Source: Saccharopolyspora flava
Lineage (GTDB): Bacteria > Actinomycetota > Actinomycetes > Mycobacteriales > Pseudonocardiaceae
Assembly: GCF_900116135.1 (NCBI RefSeq)
Contig: NZ_FOZX01000003.1
Coordinates: forward strand, 496,001-560,000
Length of the DNA: 64,000 nt
Direction of reading: 5' to 3'
Below are positions 22,810-32,497 of the stretch, one piece after another. The position numbers and the translations under genes are program-made. Below the pieces are notes generated by a model. It saw only the letters and a program-made list of their open reading frames with translations. It was not told where the DNA came from and did not search any database. Positions within the stretch are counted from its first letter, which is position 1; each line of letters opens with the position of its first letter.

Positions 22810-22888
22810 GCCTTCAACGTGCCATCCGGACGGGCGGCGCGCGAGGCGCGGGTTGGCGAGATCGTCGGAGCGCGGGCAGGGTGGAGTC

Positions 22889-23071
22889 ATGACGGCATTG
22901 GAGCGTCCTCGCAACGGAAAGATGATCGCCGGCGTGTGCGCGGGCCTCGCTCACCGGTTCGGGCTGCCCGTGTTCCTGGTGCGGCTCGCCTTCGTGGTCT
23001 CGTGCATCCTCCCGGGTCCCCAGTTCGTGCTCTACATCCTGCTGTGGATCCTGCTGCCGAAGGCTCGCTGA
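22889..23071 (+). CDS. PspC-domain small membrane protein
   Basis: 60 residues that are nearly all PspC domain: RPRNGKMIAGVCAGLAHRFG, then FLVRLAFVVSCILPGP and YILLWILLPK, giving two membrane segments. PspC proteins act in phage-shock type envelope stress responses, but stand-alone short versions in actinobacteria have no defined role. The ATG has GGGTGGAGTC upstream. It is followed by an 11-bp hairpin and a luciferase-like gene. Confidence 0.88.
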   Translation: MTALERPRNGKMIAGVCAGLAHRFGLPVFLVRLAFVVSCILPGPQFVLYILLWILLPKAR

Positions 23072-23087
23072 CGGGGAGGTCACACGC

Positions 23088-23116
23088 GCCTGCCGGAATC
23101 TCTGGTTCCGGCAGGC
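23088..23116 (+). terminator. terminator of the pspC gene
   Basis: GCCTGCCGGAA (23088-23098) pairs perfectly with TTCCGGCAGGC (23106-23116), 7-base loop, 17 bases after the stop. The next gene starts only 13 bases later, so the hairpin also lies in that gene's leader. Confidence 0.7.
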
Positions 23117-23128
23117 GTTGCACTTGAG

Positions 23129-24097
23129 GTGAGTCCCCGCCTGTCCGTGCTGGACCGCTCGCACATCCCCGTCGGCGGCAGCGCCCAGGAGGCGCTGCGG
23201 GAGACGGTGCGCTTCGCGCAGGAGGTCGAGCGGCTCGGCTACCACCGGTTCTGGGTCGCCGAGCACCACGGCGTGCCCGGCGTCGCCGGAGCCGCCCCCA
23301 CCGTCCTGGCCTCGGCCGTCGCCGCCGCCACCAGCCGCATCCGGGTCGGCACCGGTGGCGTGATGCTGCCCAACCACCGCCCGCTGGTCGTCGCCGAGCA
23401 GTTCGGCGTGCTCGCGTCGCTGTTCGGCGACCGCGTCGACGTCGGCCTGGGACGGTCGCTGGGGTTCACCGGAGGCATCCGCAAGGCGCTGGGCGTCGAG
23501 GACGCGAGCGGCTTCACCGAGCAGCTCGCCGAGTTGCTGGCCTACCTCGACGGCGGCGTCGCCGGGGTGCACGCGATCCCCGCCGAGGGCCTCGACCTGC
23601 CGGTGTTCGTGCTGGCCACTCGCACCGCCACCAGCGCGGCCGAGCTCGGGTTGCCGCTGGTCATCGCCTCACCGCTGGGCGAGAACCAGATGTTGCGCAC
23701 GATCGACGACTACCGGCAGCGCTTCCGCCCGTCGCCCCGCGCGGCCGAGCCGCACGTGGTCGTGGCCCGCTCCATCGCGGTCGCCGACACCACGGAGGAC
23801 GCCCGCCGCCTGCTCGTCCCCGAGGCCTGGGCCGGTGTCTGGTCCCGCACCCGCGGCGAGTTCCCACCGCTGGACGACCCGGACCGGATCCTCGCCCGCG
23901 ACATGACCGACCGCGAGCGCACCCACTTCACCCGAGCCATGCAGGGCCACACCTACGGCACCCCGGACGAGGTCGCGGTGGCCCTCAAGGACCTCGTCGC
24001 GACCACCGGAGCCGACGAGCTCCTGGTCACCACCACCGCCCACTCCCCCGAAGCCCGCCTCGACTCCTACCGCCACCTCGCCGCCCTCACCGGGTGA
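23129..24097 (+). CDS. luciferase-like (LLM class) flavin oxidoreductase
   Basis: 322 residues of the bacterial luciferase superfamily, MsnO8-like subgroup: an F420- or FMN-dependent TIM barrel. Signatures are LSVLDRSHIPVGGSAQEAL, FWVAEHHGVPGVAGAAPTV, RIRVGTGGVMLPNH and VAEQFGVLASLFGDRVDVGLGRS. The start is a GTG within TGAGGTGAG; spacing to a ribosome site is poor. Substrate unknown. Its 3' end is 15 bases from the convergent ehuA gene. Confidence 0.9.
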   Translation: MSPRLSVLDRSHIPVGGSAQEALRETVRFAQEVERLGYHRFWVAEHHGVPGVAGAAPTVLASAVAAATSRIRVGTGGVMLPNHRPLVVAEQFGVLASLFGDRVDVGLGRSLGFTGGIRKALGVEDASGFTEQLAELLAYLDGGVAGVHAIPAEGLDLPVFVLATRTATSAAELGLPLVIASPLGENQMLRTIDDYRQRFRPSPRAAEPHVVVARSIAVADTTEDARRLLVPEAWAGVWSRTRGEFPPLDDPDRILARDMTDRERTHFTRAMQGHTYGTPDEVAVALKDLVATTGADELLVTTTAHSPEARLDSYRHLAALTG

Positions 24098-24112
24098 GGC
24101 GATCACCCGCGG

Positions 24113-24889
24113 TCACTTGCGTTCGAGGACGGCCTTGAGGAAGCGCTGGGTTCGTTCGTGCTGGGGGTTCTGGAGGATCTGCGACGGGGGTCCGGATTCG
24201 ACGACGGATCCGGAGTCGAACATGAGGACGCGGTCGGAGATCTCCTCGGCGAAGCGCATCTCGTGGGTGACCAGCAGCATCGTCATGGCCGTGGTGTGGG
24301 CGAGGTCGCGGATGACCGCCAGTACCTCGCCGATGAGCTCCGGGTCCAGCGCCGAGGTGACCTCGTCGAAGAGCATCACCTTCGGCCGCATCGCCAGGGC
24401 GCGGGCGATGGCGACGCGCTGCTGCTGACCGCCGGACAGCTGGCCCGGCTTGTGCGCCATGTGCTTGTCCAGGCCGACCAGCTGAAGCAGCTCGACCGCC
24501 CGCTGCCCCGCCTCCTCGCGGCTCATGCCCAGCACCTGCACCGGCGAGAGCGTCACGTTGTCCAGGACGGTCATGTGCGGGAACAGGTTGAAGTGCTGGA
24601 AGACCATGCCGATCGTGCGGCGCACCTCGGCCTGCTTCTTCGCGTCGAACCGGGCGCCCTCCCTGCAGTCCCACAGCGGTTCCCCGTCGACCTCGATCAG
24701 CCCGCTGTCGGGGTTCTCCAGGGTCATGAGCAGCCGCAGGATGGTGGTCTTCCCGGAGCCGCTTGGCCCGATGATCGACACCTTCTCCCCCGGTGCCACC
24801 GTCAGGTCGAGCTCGCGCAGCACGTGGTTGTCCCCGAAAGACTTCCCCACGCCGGCGAAGGAGATCATCGGCTCATCTGGGGTGGGCAA
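24113..24889 (-). CDS. ehuA: ectoine/hydroxyectoine-type ABC transporter ATPase
   Basis: 258-residue polar-amino-acid family ATPase. Walker A is GPSGSGKTT, the signature LSGGQQQRVAIARAL, Walker B VMLFDEVTSALD, with the switch histidine in LLVTHEM. It powers the importer formed by the two permeases upstream and the binding protein EhuB. The TTG start has TTGGAG 8 bases upstream and overlaps the end of ehuD by 17 bases; an ATG seven codons later is the alternative. The order B-C-D-A matches known ehu operons, where uptake of ectoine serves osmoprotection or nutrition. Confidence 0.88.
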   Translation of the reverse strand: MPTPDEPMISFAGVGKSFGDNHVLRELDLTVAPGEKVSIIGPSGSGKTTILRLLMTLENPDSGLIEVDGEPLWDCREGARFDAKKQAEVRRTIGMVFQHFNLFPHMTVLDNVTLSPVQVLGMSREEAGQRAVELLQLVGLDKHMAHKPGQLSGGQQQRVAIARALAMRPKVMLFDEVTSALDPELIGEVLAVIRDLAHTTAMTMLLVTHEMRFAEEISDRVLMFDSGSVVESGPPSQILQNPQHERTQRFLKAVLERK

Positions 24890-25529
24890 GACGCAGCTCC
24901 AATCGTGTGATCAGCCTCGCCGCCGGGAGGCTGACCGCGAGGAACAGCAGGGCGGCGATCGTCATCGGCTCCAGGTAGCGGTAGCTGCTGGACCCGACCG
25001 CGGTCGCGTGCCCGAGCAGTTCGAACACGGTGATGGCGTGCAGGATCGCCGAGTCCTTGAACATCTGCACCAGGTAGTTGCCCAGCGCGGGGATGACGTC
25101 GCGGATGGCCTGCGGCAGCACCACGAACCGCCAGCGCTGCCAGGTCGACAGGCTCAGCGCCGTGCACGCCTCCCACTGCCCGGTCGCCACGCTCTGGATG
25201 CCCGCGCGGTAGACCTCGGCGGTGTAGGCGCTGTAGTTGAGGCCGATGACGACGATGCCGGTGATCATCGGCGAGAACTGCACACCGACGCTCGGCAGCA
25301 CGAAGAACGCGAAGTAGGCCTGCACCAGCAGCGGCGTGCCGCGCACGAACAGCACGAAGAAGGTGAACAGCTTGCTGATCACCGGCACCTCGGAGTAGCG
25401 CACCACCGCCACGAACAGCCCCACGACCAGCGCGATCGCCATGCCGATCAGGGTGATCTGCACGGTGACCCACAGCCCCTGCAGCAGGAACGGCACGATC
25501 TGCGCGGCGAACGACCAGTCCCAGATCAC
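24873..25529 (-). CDS. ehuD: ectoine/hydroxyectoine-type ABC permease
   Basis: 218 residues, polar amino acid permease family with five helices. The docking loop is EACTALSLSTWQRWRFVVLPQAIRD with the conserved ALS...PQA pattern. GTG start overlaps the ehuC stop as GTGA. It pairs with EhuC to make the channel. Confidence 0.87.
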   Translation of the reverse strand: MIWDWSFAAQIVPFLLQGLWVTVQITLIGMAIALVVGLFVAVVRYSEVPVISKLFTFFVLFVRGTPLLVQAYFAFFVLPSVGVQFSPMITGIVVIGLNYSAYTAEVYRAGIQSVATGQWEACTALSLSTWQRWRFVVLPQAIRDVIPALGNYLVQMFKDSAILHAITVFELLGHATAVGSSSYRYLEPMTIAALLFLAVSLPAARLITRLELRLAHPR

Positions 25530-26227
25530 GACATCACCCGCCGATCCGGCAGCACCCGCTGCCAGAAGCCCCGCGACCCGGCCGGCCGGGTCGGGTCGAC
25601 GCGGCGTTCCAGCCAGGACGAGCCGAGCGACAGCGCGTAGGCCACGACGAAGTAGAGCACCAGGATCGTGCCGAACACCGCGGCGGTGGCGCCGGTGGTG
25701 TTGCGGACCATCTGCGCGGTGAAGGTCAGGTCGGCCACGGTCACCAGCGACACCAGCGAGGTGTTCTTGAGCAGGTCGACCATGACGTTGCCGAACGGCG
25801 GGATCATCGCCGGAACCGCCTGCGGCAGGATGACGAACCGCATCCGCTGGTACGGGCTCAGGCTCAGCGCGATGGCGCCTTCCCGCTGCCCGCGCGGCAG
25901 CGCCGTGATCGCGCCTCGCACGATCTCCGCGCCGTAGGCGCCCTCGTTGAGCCCGAGCGCGAGGATCGCGGCGGCGAAGGGCACGAGCTGGACGCCGAAG
26001 AACGGCAGCGCGAAGAACAACCAGAACAGCTGCACCAGCATCGAGGTGCCGCGGAAGCTCTCGACGAACACCGCCGCGGGCCAGCGCAGCCAGCGGCGGT
26101 GCGACATCCGGGCGATCCCGGCGGCGAAGGCCACCACCACCGCGAGCACCATGCCCGCGAGGGTGAGCGCGATGGTGATGAGCAGGCCCTCGCCGAGCAG
26201 CGGGAAGTACGGGAGGATCTCCGACAT
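25526..26227 (-). CDS. ehuC: ectoine/hydroxyectoine-type ABC permease
   Basis: 233 residues, partner permease of EhuD. The coupling helix region reads EGAIALSLSPYQRMRFVILPQAVPAMIPP, typical of the HisM/GlnP group, and FVESFRGTSMLVQLFWLFF is the family's substrate-path helix. The ATG lies 6 bases after the ehuB stop. It ends in a basic tail absent from many homologues (ERRVDPTRPAGSRGFWQ). Confidence 0.87.
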   Translation of the reverse strand: MSEILPYFPLLGEGLLITIALTLAGMVLAVVVAFAAGIARMSHRRWLRWPAAVFVESFRGTSMLVQLFWLFFALPFFGVQLVPFAAAILALGLNEGAYGAEIVRGAITALPRGQREGAIALSLSPYQRMRFVILPQAVPAMIPPFGNVMVDLLKNTSLVSLVTVADLTFTAQMVRNTTGATAAVFGTILVLYFVVAYALSLGSSWLERRVDPTRPAGSRGFWQRVLPDRRVMS

Positions 26228-26233
26228 CGGCGG

Positions 26234-27118
26234 CTAGCCCGCCACGGAGCAGAGCTGGTCGCGGGTGACCCCTCGCGCGGCTTCGCCGGAGAAGCCCCAC
26301 TTGCCGAGGATCTGGTCGAACTCCGGGGTGCCCTTGAGCGCCTTGAGCTGCTCGTCGTAGGCGGCGACCAGGTCGCCGTCGGCTTGGCGGAACCCGGCAC
26401 CCGAGCCGGTCTGCTGCACGTCGTTGATGGCGCCGGTGATCTCGATGCCCTCGGTCTTGAGGGCTTCGAGCGACAGGGTCGGCAGGAAGAACGCGTCGGC
26501 CCGGCCGGCCTGCACGGCCTCGATCCCGCTGCGGCCGTCGGGGATGTTGACGAGCTGCGCGGCCGGCACTCCGGCGGTCTTGAGCGCGCCGTCCTCGAAT
26601 CCGCCGGGGAGCACCGCGATCTTGAGCGCGGGATCGGCTTTCACGGCCGCGATCGTGGTGAGTTTCTTGGGGTTCCCGGCGGGAACCGCGAACGATTCGG
26701 TGGACACGATTTGCGGTTCGGAGTAGCTGATCTGGCTGCAGCGGGATTGCTTCATGAACAATCCCGCGGCGATGATGTCCCACCGGTTGGCGTTGAGCCC
26801 CGGAATCATCGATTCGTAGGGGGTGACGACGCCTTCGATGCGCGGGATTCCCATGCGCTTGAGCACGGCGGCGACCACGTCGGGTTCGGCTCCGGTGACG
26901 CTGCCGTCGGGGTTGATCTGGGTGTAGGGAGGTTCGTTGGCGATCGCGATCCGGGCGTATCCCTGCTGTTTGAGCCGGTCCAGAGTGGACCCGGTGGGCT
27001 GCCCGGTGCCGGGTTGGGTGAAGCTGCACCCGGCGAGGGCTCCGGCGGCCGGCAGGGCGACCGCGGCCGCGGCACCGGCGCGGAGCAGTTGTCGTCGGGA
27101 CATTTCGGTCCTGAGCAT
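26234..27118 (-). CDS. ehuB: ectoine/hydroxyectoine-binding lipoprotein
   Basis: 294-residue extracellular solute-binding protein family 3. The N-terminus combines a twin-arginine motif (SRRQLLRAG) with lipobox LAGC, so it is a Tat-exported lipoprotein. EhuB marks include ANEPPYTQINPDGSVTGAEPDVV, GLNANRWDIIAAGLFMKQSRC and ISYSEPQIV, closely following characterised ectoine-binding proteins. The ATG at 27118 has GGGAGG upstream; longer frames would bury that site. First gene of the operon with a clear promoter. The actual ligand might also be another compatible solute or amino acid. Confidence 0.85.
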   Translation of the reverse strand: MLRTEMSRRQLLRAGAAAAVALPAAGALAGCSFTQPGTGQPTGSTLDRLKQQGYARIAIANEPPYTQINPDGSVTGAEPDVVAAVLKRMGIPRIEGVVTPYESMIPGLNANRWDIIAAGLFMKQSRCSQISYSEPQIVSTESFAVPAGNPKKLTTIAAVKADPALKIAVLPGGFEDGALKTAGVPAAQLVNIPDGRSGIEAVQAGRADAFFLPTLSLEALKTEGIEITGAINDVQQTGSGAGFRQADGDLVAAYDEQLKALKGTPEFDQILGKWGFSGEAARGVTRDQLCSVAG

Positions 27119-27171
27119 CGGCCCAAACCTCCCTAGTGCATCGCCCATTCGAGTGATGCGGTTGGGCAGAG

Positions 27172-27200
27172 ACCGTAAGACGCGCGTTTGTCCCTGTCAA
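27172..27200 (-). promoter_or_regulatory. promoter of the ehu operon
   Basis: On the minus strand TTGACA (27200-27195) and TACGGT (27177-27172) are 17 bases apart, a near-consensus housekeeping promoter about 54 bases before the ehuB ATG. Confidence 0.7.
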
Positions 27201-27369
27201 CGCGAGAACGGGCCGCGACGTGTTACCAAGCGGTTTCCGAAAATTGCGGCTCAGCGGCACGTCGCGCGGCATTTCCAGCGCAAACACGAGAATGTCGGAC
27301 GAGCGCCCCAGAAAGCGGAGGAAAGGGGTTCGGATTCCGATTCAACACGGACGGGTGAAGGTCTGACCA

Positions 27370-28458
27370 TCATCCGCCGACGGCGACCGCGACGCGTGAC
27401 TGCCGCGCGATTTCCAGGTCCTCCCGCGCCCGCACCACCACGCTGCGCGCTCCGGCCCCGGCGGCGCTGATCTCCCCCTCCTCGGCGTGGATGTTGCGCG
27501 CCGGGTCGATCGCCGCCCCGGCGAACACCAGCGCCGAGCCGACCGCCGCGCGCACCGGCGGCTGGTGCTCGCCGATGCCGCCGGTGAACACCAGCAGATC
27601 CAGCCCGCCGAGCACCGCCAGCATCGCCCCGGCGTGCCGCACCAGGCTGTGCCGGTAGACGTCGAAAGCCGTTGCGGCGTCGTGGTCCCCGTTCTCCCGC
27701 GCGTCCAGCACGTCGCGCAGGTCGCCCGATCCCCCGGACAGCCCGGCGATCCCGGACCGAGTCGCCAGCGCCTCGAAGACCTCCTGCGGCGCAACACCTC
27801 TCGCGTCGATGAGCCAGCCGAGGAGCCCGGGGTCGATGCTGCCGCTGCGGGTGTTCATCACCAGCCCCTCCTCGGGCGTGAACCCCATCGTGGTGTCCAC
27901 GCTGCGGCCGTCGAGCACCGCGGCCATCGACGCACCGGCCCCCAGGTGGCAGCTGAGCACCTTCCCGCGCCCGGGTTCCAGCCCCGCCAGCTCCGCTCCG
28001 CGCCGCACCGCGTAGGAGTGCGAGAGGCCGTGAAAACCGTAGCGCCGCACCCCGTACCGCTCGTTCCACTCGCGCGGCAGGGCGTAGGTCGCGGCGGCGG
28101 TGGGCAGCCGGGCGTGGAAGGCGGTGTCCACGCACACCACCGACGGCACCTCGGGCGCGACCCGCCGCGCCACCCGGATCCCCTCCACCGCGCGCGGCTG
28201 GTGCAGCGGCGCCAGCTCGGTCAGCGACTCCAGGTAGGACTGCACGTCGTCGTCGACGATCGTCGCCTCGGTGACGCGGTCGCCGCCGTGCACCACCCGG
28301 TGCCCGATGACCTCGGCGCCATGGGTGTCGAGGAACTCCGCGATCGGCCCGGGTTCGCCGTCCCAGCGCTCGGCGTGGTGCTCGTCGACGAGCTCGTCGC
28401 CGTCGAGCAGCGCCAGCTTGAGGCTGCTGGAACCGGCGTTGACCGTCAGCACCCTCAC
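27370..28458 (-). CDS. ackA: acetate kinase
   Basis: Converts acetyl phosphate and ADP to acetate and ATP. 362 residues, slightly shorter than the usual 390-400. Motifs are NAGSSSLK at the N-terminus, [28 protein letters not shown] with the catalytic region, [27 protein letters not shown] and FTGGIGEHQ. The GTG start overlaps the phosphoketolase stop as GTGA, so the two are translated together. With Xfp it completes a pathway from xylulose 5-phosphate to acetate with ATP gain. Confidence 0.93.
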   Translation of the reverse strand: MRVLTVNAGSSSLKLALLDGDELVDEHHAERWDGEPGPIAEFLDTHGAEVIGHRVVHGGDRVTEATIVDDDVQSYLESLTELAPLHQPRAVEGIRVARRVAPEVPSVVCVDTAFHARLPTAAATYALPREWNERYGVRRYGFHGLSHSYAVRRGAELAGLEPGRGKVLSCHLGAGASMAAVLDGRSVDTTMGFTPEEGLVMNTRSGSIDPGLLGWLIDARGVAPQEVFEALATRSGIAGLSGGSGDLRDVLDARENGDHDAATAFDVYRHSLVRHAGAMLAVLGGLDLLVFTGGIGEHQPPVRAAVGSALVFAGAAIDPARNIHAEEGEISAAGAGARSVVVRAREDLEIARQSRVAVAVGG

Positions 28459-30869
28459 CGGCCCGGCCACACCCAGTCCCGGATCTCCGGCATGTCCTCG
28501 CCGTGCGTGGACACGTAGTGCCGGTGCTCGATCAGCTTGGTCTTCAACGCTTCTCGCGCGTACGCCGCGCGCGGGCCCAGCCGCGGGACCCGGTCGATGA
28601 CGTCGATGGCGAGGTTGAACCGGTCGATCTGGTTGAGCACGCACATGTCGAACGGCGTCGTGGTCGTGCCCTCCTCCTTGTAACCGCGCACGTGCATGTT
28701 CTCGTGGTTGTGGCGGCGGTAGGTCAGCCGGTGGATCAGCCACGGGTAGCCGTGGTAGTTGAAGATCACCGGGCGGTCGCGGGTGAACAGGCTGTCGAAC
28801 TCGGCGTCGGACAGGCCGTGCGGGTGCTCGCGCTCGTCCTGCAGCCGCATCAGGTCGACCACGTTGACCACGCGGATCCGCAGGTCCGGGAACTCCCGCA
28901 GCAGCAGGTCCACCGCGGCGAGGGTCTCCATCGTGGGCACGTCGCCCGCGCAGCCCATCACCACGTCCGGGTCGCCGTCGGCGTCGCTGGAGGCCCAGTC
29001 CCAGATCCCGATTCCCTTCGTGCAGTGCACCACCGCCGATTCGACGTCCAGGTACTGCGGCGCGGGCTGCTTGCCGGCGACCACCACGTTGATGTAGTCG
29101 CGGCTGCGCAGGCAGTGGTCGACCACCGACAGCAGCGTGTTGGCGTCCGGCGGCAGGTAGACGCGCACCACCTCGGCCTTCTTGTTCACCACGTGATCGA
29201 TGAAACCCGGGTCCTGGTGCGAGAAACCGTTGTGGTCCTGCCGCCACACGTGCGACGTGAGCAGGTAGTTCAGCGAGGCGATCGGCTGCCGCCAGGCCAG
29301 TCCGCCGGTGACCTTGAGCCACTTGGCGTGCTGGTTGACCATCGAGTCCACGATGTGCGCGAAGGCCTCGTAGCAGGAGAAGAACCCGTGCCTGCCGGTG
29401 AGCAGGTACCCCTCCAGCCAGCCCTGGCAGGTGTGCTCGGAGAGGACCTCCATCACGCGTCCGTCGCGCGCCAGCGAGTCGTCTCCGGGCAGGATCTCCG
29501 CTTCCCAGGTGCGGGAGGTGACGTCGAGGATCGCGCCCAGCCGGTTGGAGTTGTTCTCGTCCGGGGAGAAGATGCGGAAGTTGTGCTCGGTGTCGTTCAA
29601 CCGCATCACGTCGCGCAGGAACCGCCCGAGCACGCGGGTCGCCTCGCCGGTGGCGGCGCCCGGCTCATCGACCTCCACGCCGTAGTCCCGGAACTCGGGC
29701 AGCCGCAGCGCCCGCAGCAGGTGACCGCCGTTGGCGTGCGGGCTGGCGCTCATCCGCCGATCCCCGACCGGGTTGTGGTCGCGGATCGCGCGCACCGGGG
29801 CGCCCGAGGACTCGAACAGGTCGGCGGGCTCGTAGCTGCGCATCCAGGATTCGAGCTGCCACAGGTGTTCCGGGTTGCCGCGCGGGTCGGAGATCGGCAC
29901 CTGGTGGGCGCGCCAGGTGCCGGCGACGTGCTTGCCGTCGACGGTGTCCGGCCCGGTCCAGCCCTTCGGGGTGCGCAGCACGATCATCGGCCAGCGGGGG
30001 CGCTGCCCGGACCCGTCGCGCCGGGCGCGGCGCTGGATCGCGGCGATCTCGTCGAGGCAGCGGTCCAGCGTCGCGGCGAACAGGTGGTGCATCGGCGCCG
30101 GCTCGTCACCGGCGACGAGGTAGGGCTCGTAGCCGAAACCGCGCAGCATGCTGAGCAGTTCCTCGTCGGGGATGCGCGCCAGCACCGCCGGGTTGGCGAT
30201 CTTGTAGCCGTTGAGGTGCAGGATCGGCAGCACCGCCCCGTCGGTGGCGGGGTTGAGGAACTTGTTGCCGTGCCAGCTGGTCGCCAGCGGACCCGTCTCG
30301 GCCTCGCCGTCGCCGATGATGCACGGCACGATCAGGTCGGGGTTGTCGAACACCGCCCCGAACGCGTGCGACAGCGAGTACCCGAGCTCGCCGCCCTCGT
30401 GGATCGACCCGGGCGTCTCCGGCGCGACGTGGCTGGGAACGCCGCCGGGGAAGGAGAACTGGGTGACCAGCCGCTTGAGGCCGTCGTTGTCCTGGGCGAC
30501 GTCCGGGTAGATCTCGCTGTAGGTGCCCTCCAGCCACGACGCCGCGACCAGGCCGGGCCCGCCGTGGCCGGGGCCGATCACGTACATCATGGCCAGGTCG
30601 CGCATCCGGATCGCCCGGTTGAGGTGGGCGTAGATGAAGTTCAGCCCGGGCGTGGTCCCCCAGTGCCCCAGCAGCCGCGGCTTGATGTGCTCGGCTCGCA
30701 GCGGTTCCCGCAGCAGCGGGTTGTCCATCAGGTAGATCTGGCCCGCCGACAGGAAGTTCGCCGCCCGCCACCACAGGTGCAGCCCGTCGAGCTCCTGGGG
30801 ATCCAGGTGCTCGCTCACCGCGGGCGTCATCGTCCAACCCACCTCGGCGACCTCCGCGTCACTGCTCAT
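28455..30869 (-). CDS. xfp: phosphoketolase (xylulose 5-P / fructose 6-P)
   Basis: Thiamine-diphosphate enzyme of 804 residues that splits xylulose 5-phosphate (and often fructose 6-phosphate) to acetyl phosphate and an aldose phosphate. Full-length for the family. Visible motifs are [46 protein letters not shown], the ThDP motif [22 protein letters not shown], and [17 protein letters not shown]. The ATG is preceded by a G-rich stretch; the frame is open further upstream, but without similarity. Its product feeds acetate kinase encoded immediately downstream. Confidence 0.95.
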   Translation of the reverse strand: MSSDAEVAEVGWTMTPAVSEHLDPQELDGLHLWWRAANFLSAGQIYLMDNPLLREPLRAEHIKPRLLGHWGTTPGLNFIYAHLNRAIRMRDLAMMYVIGPGHGGPGLVAASWLEGTYSEIYPDVAQDNDGLKRLVTQFSFPGGVPSHVAPETPGSIHEGGELGYSLSHAFGAVFDNPDLIVPCIIGDGEAETGPLATSWHGNKFLNPATDGAVLPILHLNGYKIANPAVLARIPDEELLSMLRGFGYEPYLVAGDEPAPMHHLFAATLDRCLDEIAAIQRRARRDGSGQRPRWPMIVLRTPKGWTGPDTVDGKHVAGTWRAHQVPISDPRGNPEHLWQLESWMRSYEPADLFESSGAPVRAIRDHNPVGDRRMSASPHANGGHLLRALRLPEFRDYGVEVDEPGAATGEATRVLGRFLRDVMRLNDTEHNFRIFSPDENNSNRLGAILDVTSRTWEAEILPGDDSLARDGRVMEVLSEHTCQGWLEGYLLTGRHGFFSCYEAFAHIVDSMVNQHAKWLKVTGGLAWRQPIASLNYLLTSHVWRQDHNGFSHQDPGFIDHVVNKKAEVVRVYLPPDANTLLSVVDHCLRSRDYINVVVAGKQPAPQYLDVESAVVHCTKGIGIWDWASSDADGDPDVVMGCAGDVPTMETLAAVDLLLREFPDLRIRVVNVVDLMRLQDEREHPHGLSDAEFDSLFTRDRPVIFNYHGYPWLIHRLTYRRHNHENMHVRGYKEEGTTTTPFDMCVLNQIDRFNLAIDVIDRVPRLGPRAAYAREALKTKLIEHRHYVSTHGEDMPEIRDWVWPGR

Positions 30870-31035
30870 CCCGGCCCCCCGAACGTCGACCCACGCACTC
30901 AGCGTGGTCGACCACGCCCCACGCGCAACTCGGCGTGACGAAGAGTGACCACCCCTCAACCTCCTCACAACGCGAATCACTCTCGCTCATGCGTACGAAC
31001 GCCGAGGAGCAGACCGGCGCCCAGAGGAGACGCAA

Positions 31036-31232
31036 GTGAGCGACTTGCGAACGCAACCTGGCGAAAGAGCTCACGCAGCGCGAACGCAGGGCAATGCGTC
31101 GAGGTCGCGATCACCCCAACCACCGTCGGCATCCGCGACAGCAAGAACCCCGGCGGGGACCACCTCACCACTGCCCCCACCCAGTGGGCCTCGTTCCTCA
31201 CCACCCTCAAAGCAGGGCGCTACGACCGCTGA
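31036..31232 (+). pseudogene. DUF397 protein gene with a one-base deletion
   Basis: The expected protein is a DUF397 domain of about 65 residues. The GTG at 31036 has a good ribosome site (AGGAGACGCAA) and encodes the usual opening MSDL, but the family sequence then continues in another frame as ANATWRKSSRSANAGQCVEVA, GIRDSKNPGG and WASFLTTLKAGRYDR. Adding one base near 31046 restores a perfect DUF397 protein. Either the gene is broken or the assembly lacks a base. DUF397 genes normally sit beside an XRE regulator; none is next to this one. A 95-residue version from a GTG at 30945 is open but gives an implausible N-terminus. Confidence 0.7.
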
Positions 31233-31260
31233 GCACTGCTCGGCGGAGGGTTCTTTGTTC

Positions 31261-31342
31261 GGCAGGGGGCAGTTTTAGCCATAACTGTCCGGACAAAACG
31301 GATGTTGATCATGGATAGTTATGGCTAAAACTGTCCCCTGCC
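31261..31342. repeat. hairpin element, copy B
   Basis: Arms of 26 bases (31261-31286, core CAGTTTTAGCCATAACT, and 31317-31342) pair with a single mismatch. The 30-base loop contains GTCCGGACAAAACGGATGTT and then GATCATGG, matching copies A and C. It lies in a convergent gap, 28 bases after the DUF397 stop, and may act as a terminator. Confidence 0.8.
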
Positions 31343-31410
31343 AACGGCCGTTGGCAACGTCAGCACCGCCGCGAAGACCCGGGCCCGGAGGGCGGAGGGG
31401 AGGGAGCGGG

Positions 31411-32472
31411 TCAGGTGAGGGGTTCGAGGGTGTGGTTCTCGGCTGAGCGTTGGGCTGCGGCGATGATGTCGAGGGCCGTGATGGCATCGGCCGGGTCGAC
31501 CGGGGCCGGGGCGCCCGTGAGCAGGGAGTTGACGACTCCGTCGTAGAAGGCCTGGTAGGTGCCCGGTTCGCTGGGGATCGTGCGGGTGGTCTCGCCGTCG
31601 CCGAGTTCGCCCCGGATGTCCTCGGGTTCGCGGCCCCACATGTCGTCGACCGGGCGCTTGCCCGCGCGCAGGTCGGCTTCCTGCGGGTCCGTGCCGTGCT
31701 TGGTGAAGGTGCCCCGGTCGCCGAGCAGGCGCAGCCGCGGCCCCGGGACCGCCGCGAGCTTGCTCATCCACAGGTGCGAGCGCACGCCGTTGACGTGGGT
31801 CAGCGCGACGAACGAGTCGTCGTCGGCGCGCACGCCCGGCCGGCGGGTGTCGATCTCGGCGTAGACCGAGGCGACCGGGCCGAACAGCTGCAGCGCCTGG
31901 TCGATGAGGTGGCTGCCCAGGTCGTAGAGCAGCCCGGCCACGTCCTCGGCACCGCCGGAGTCGCGCCAGGTCGGCTTCGGCTGCGGCGCCCAGCGGTCGA
32001 AGCGCGACTCGAACCGGTGGACCCGCCCCAGCTCGCCGCCGTCCAGCACCTTGCGGACCGTGCGGAAGTCGCTGTCCCACCGGCGGTTCTGGAACACGGT
32101 CAGCAGCAGCCCCCGCTCGCGCGCGTGCTCGACGAGCTCGCGACCCTCCTGCGCGGTCGGTGTGAACGGCTTGTCCACCACCACCGGCACGCCCGCGTCC
32201 AGCGCGGTCCTGGCCAGCTCGGCGTGCGTGCGGTTCGGCGTGGTGATGACCACCAGATCCGGCTCGCGGGCGAACAGCGCGTCGAGGTCGGCCACCGGCT
32301 CGGCTCCCGGCAGGTCCGCGCGCACCTGCGCCTGGCGCTCCGGGTTCGCGGTGACCACCGCGTCCAGCCGCAACCGCGGGTGAGCGGCGATCAGCGGCGC
32401 GTGGAAGATCTTCCCGCCCGAGCCGTAGCCGACGAGTCCGACCTTGAGTTCGTGCTGTTCCGAGCCGTGCAT
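31411..32472 (-). CDS. Gfo/Idh/MocA-family oxidoreductase
   Basis: 353-residue NAD(P)-dependent dehydrogenase of sugars or inositol-like substrates. Rossmann motif KVGLVGYGSGGKIFHAPLI, then TPNRTHAELA and the conserved VVDKPFT (the EKP-type motif with the active-site lysine), and DLGSHLIDQALQLFG in the C-terminal domain. The ATG at 32472 (MHGSEQHELK) is preferred over a GTG five codons upstream because GGGGAC precedes it. No linked transporter or regulator identifies the substrate. Its stop faces the hairpin element copy B. Confidence 0.9.
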   Translation of the reverse strand: MHGSEQHELKVGLVGYGSGGKIFHAPLIAAHPRLRLDAVVTANPERQAQVRADLPGAEPVADLDALFAREPDLVVITTPNRTHAELARTALDAGVPVVVDKPFTPTAQEGRELVEHARERGLLLTVFQNRRWDSDFRTVRKVLDGGELGRVHRFESRFDRWAPQPKPTWRDSGGAEDVAGLLYDLGSHLIDQALQLFGPVASVYAEIDTRRPGVRADDDSFVALTHVNGVRSHLWMSKLAAVPGPRLRLLGDRGTFTKHGTDPQEADLRAGKRPVDDMWGREPEDIRGELGDGETTRTIPSEPGTYQAFYDGVVNSLLTGAPAPVDPADAITALDIIAAAQRSAENHTLEPLT

Positions 32473-32497
32473 GTCCCCATTAGACACGCCGGTGAGC

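Noticed and set aside
28503-30938. Plus-strand open frame of about 800 codons opposite phosphoketolase
   Set aside because: Low-complexity Val/Gly/Arg/His translation with no domain; phosphoketolase on the minus strand is unambiguous.
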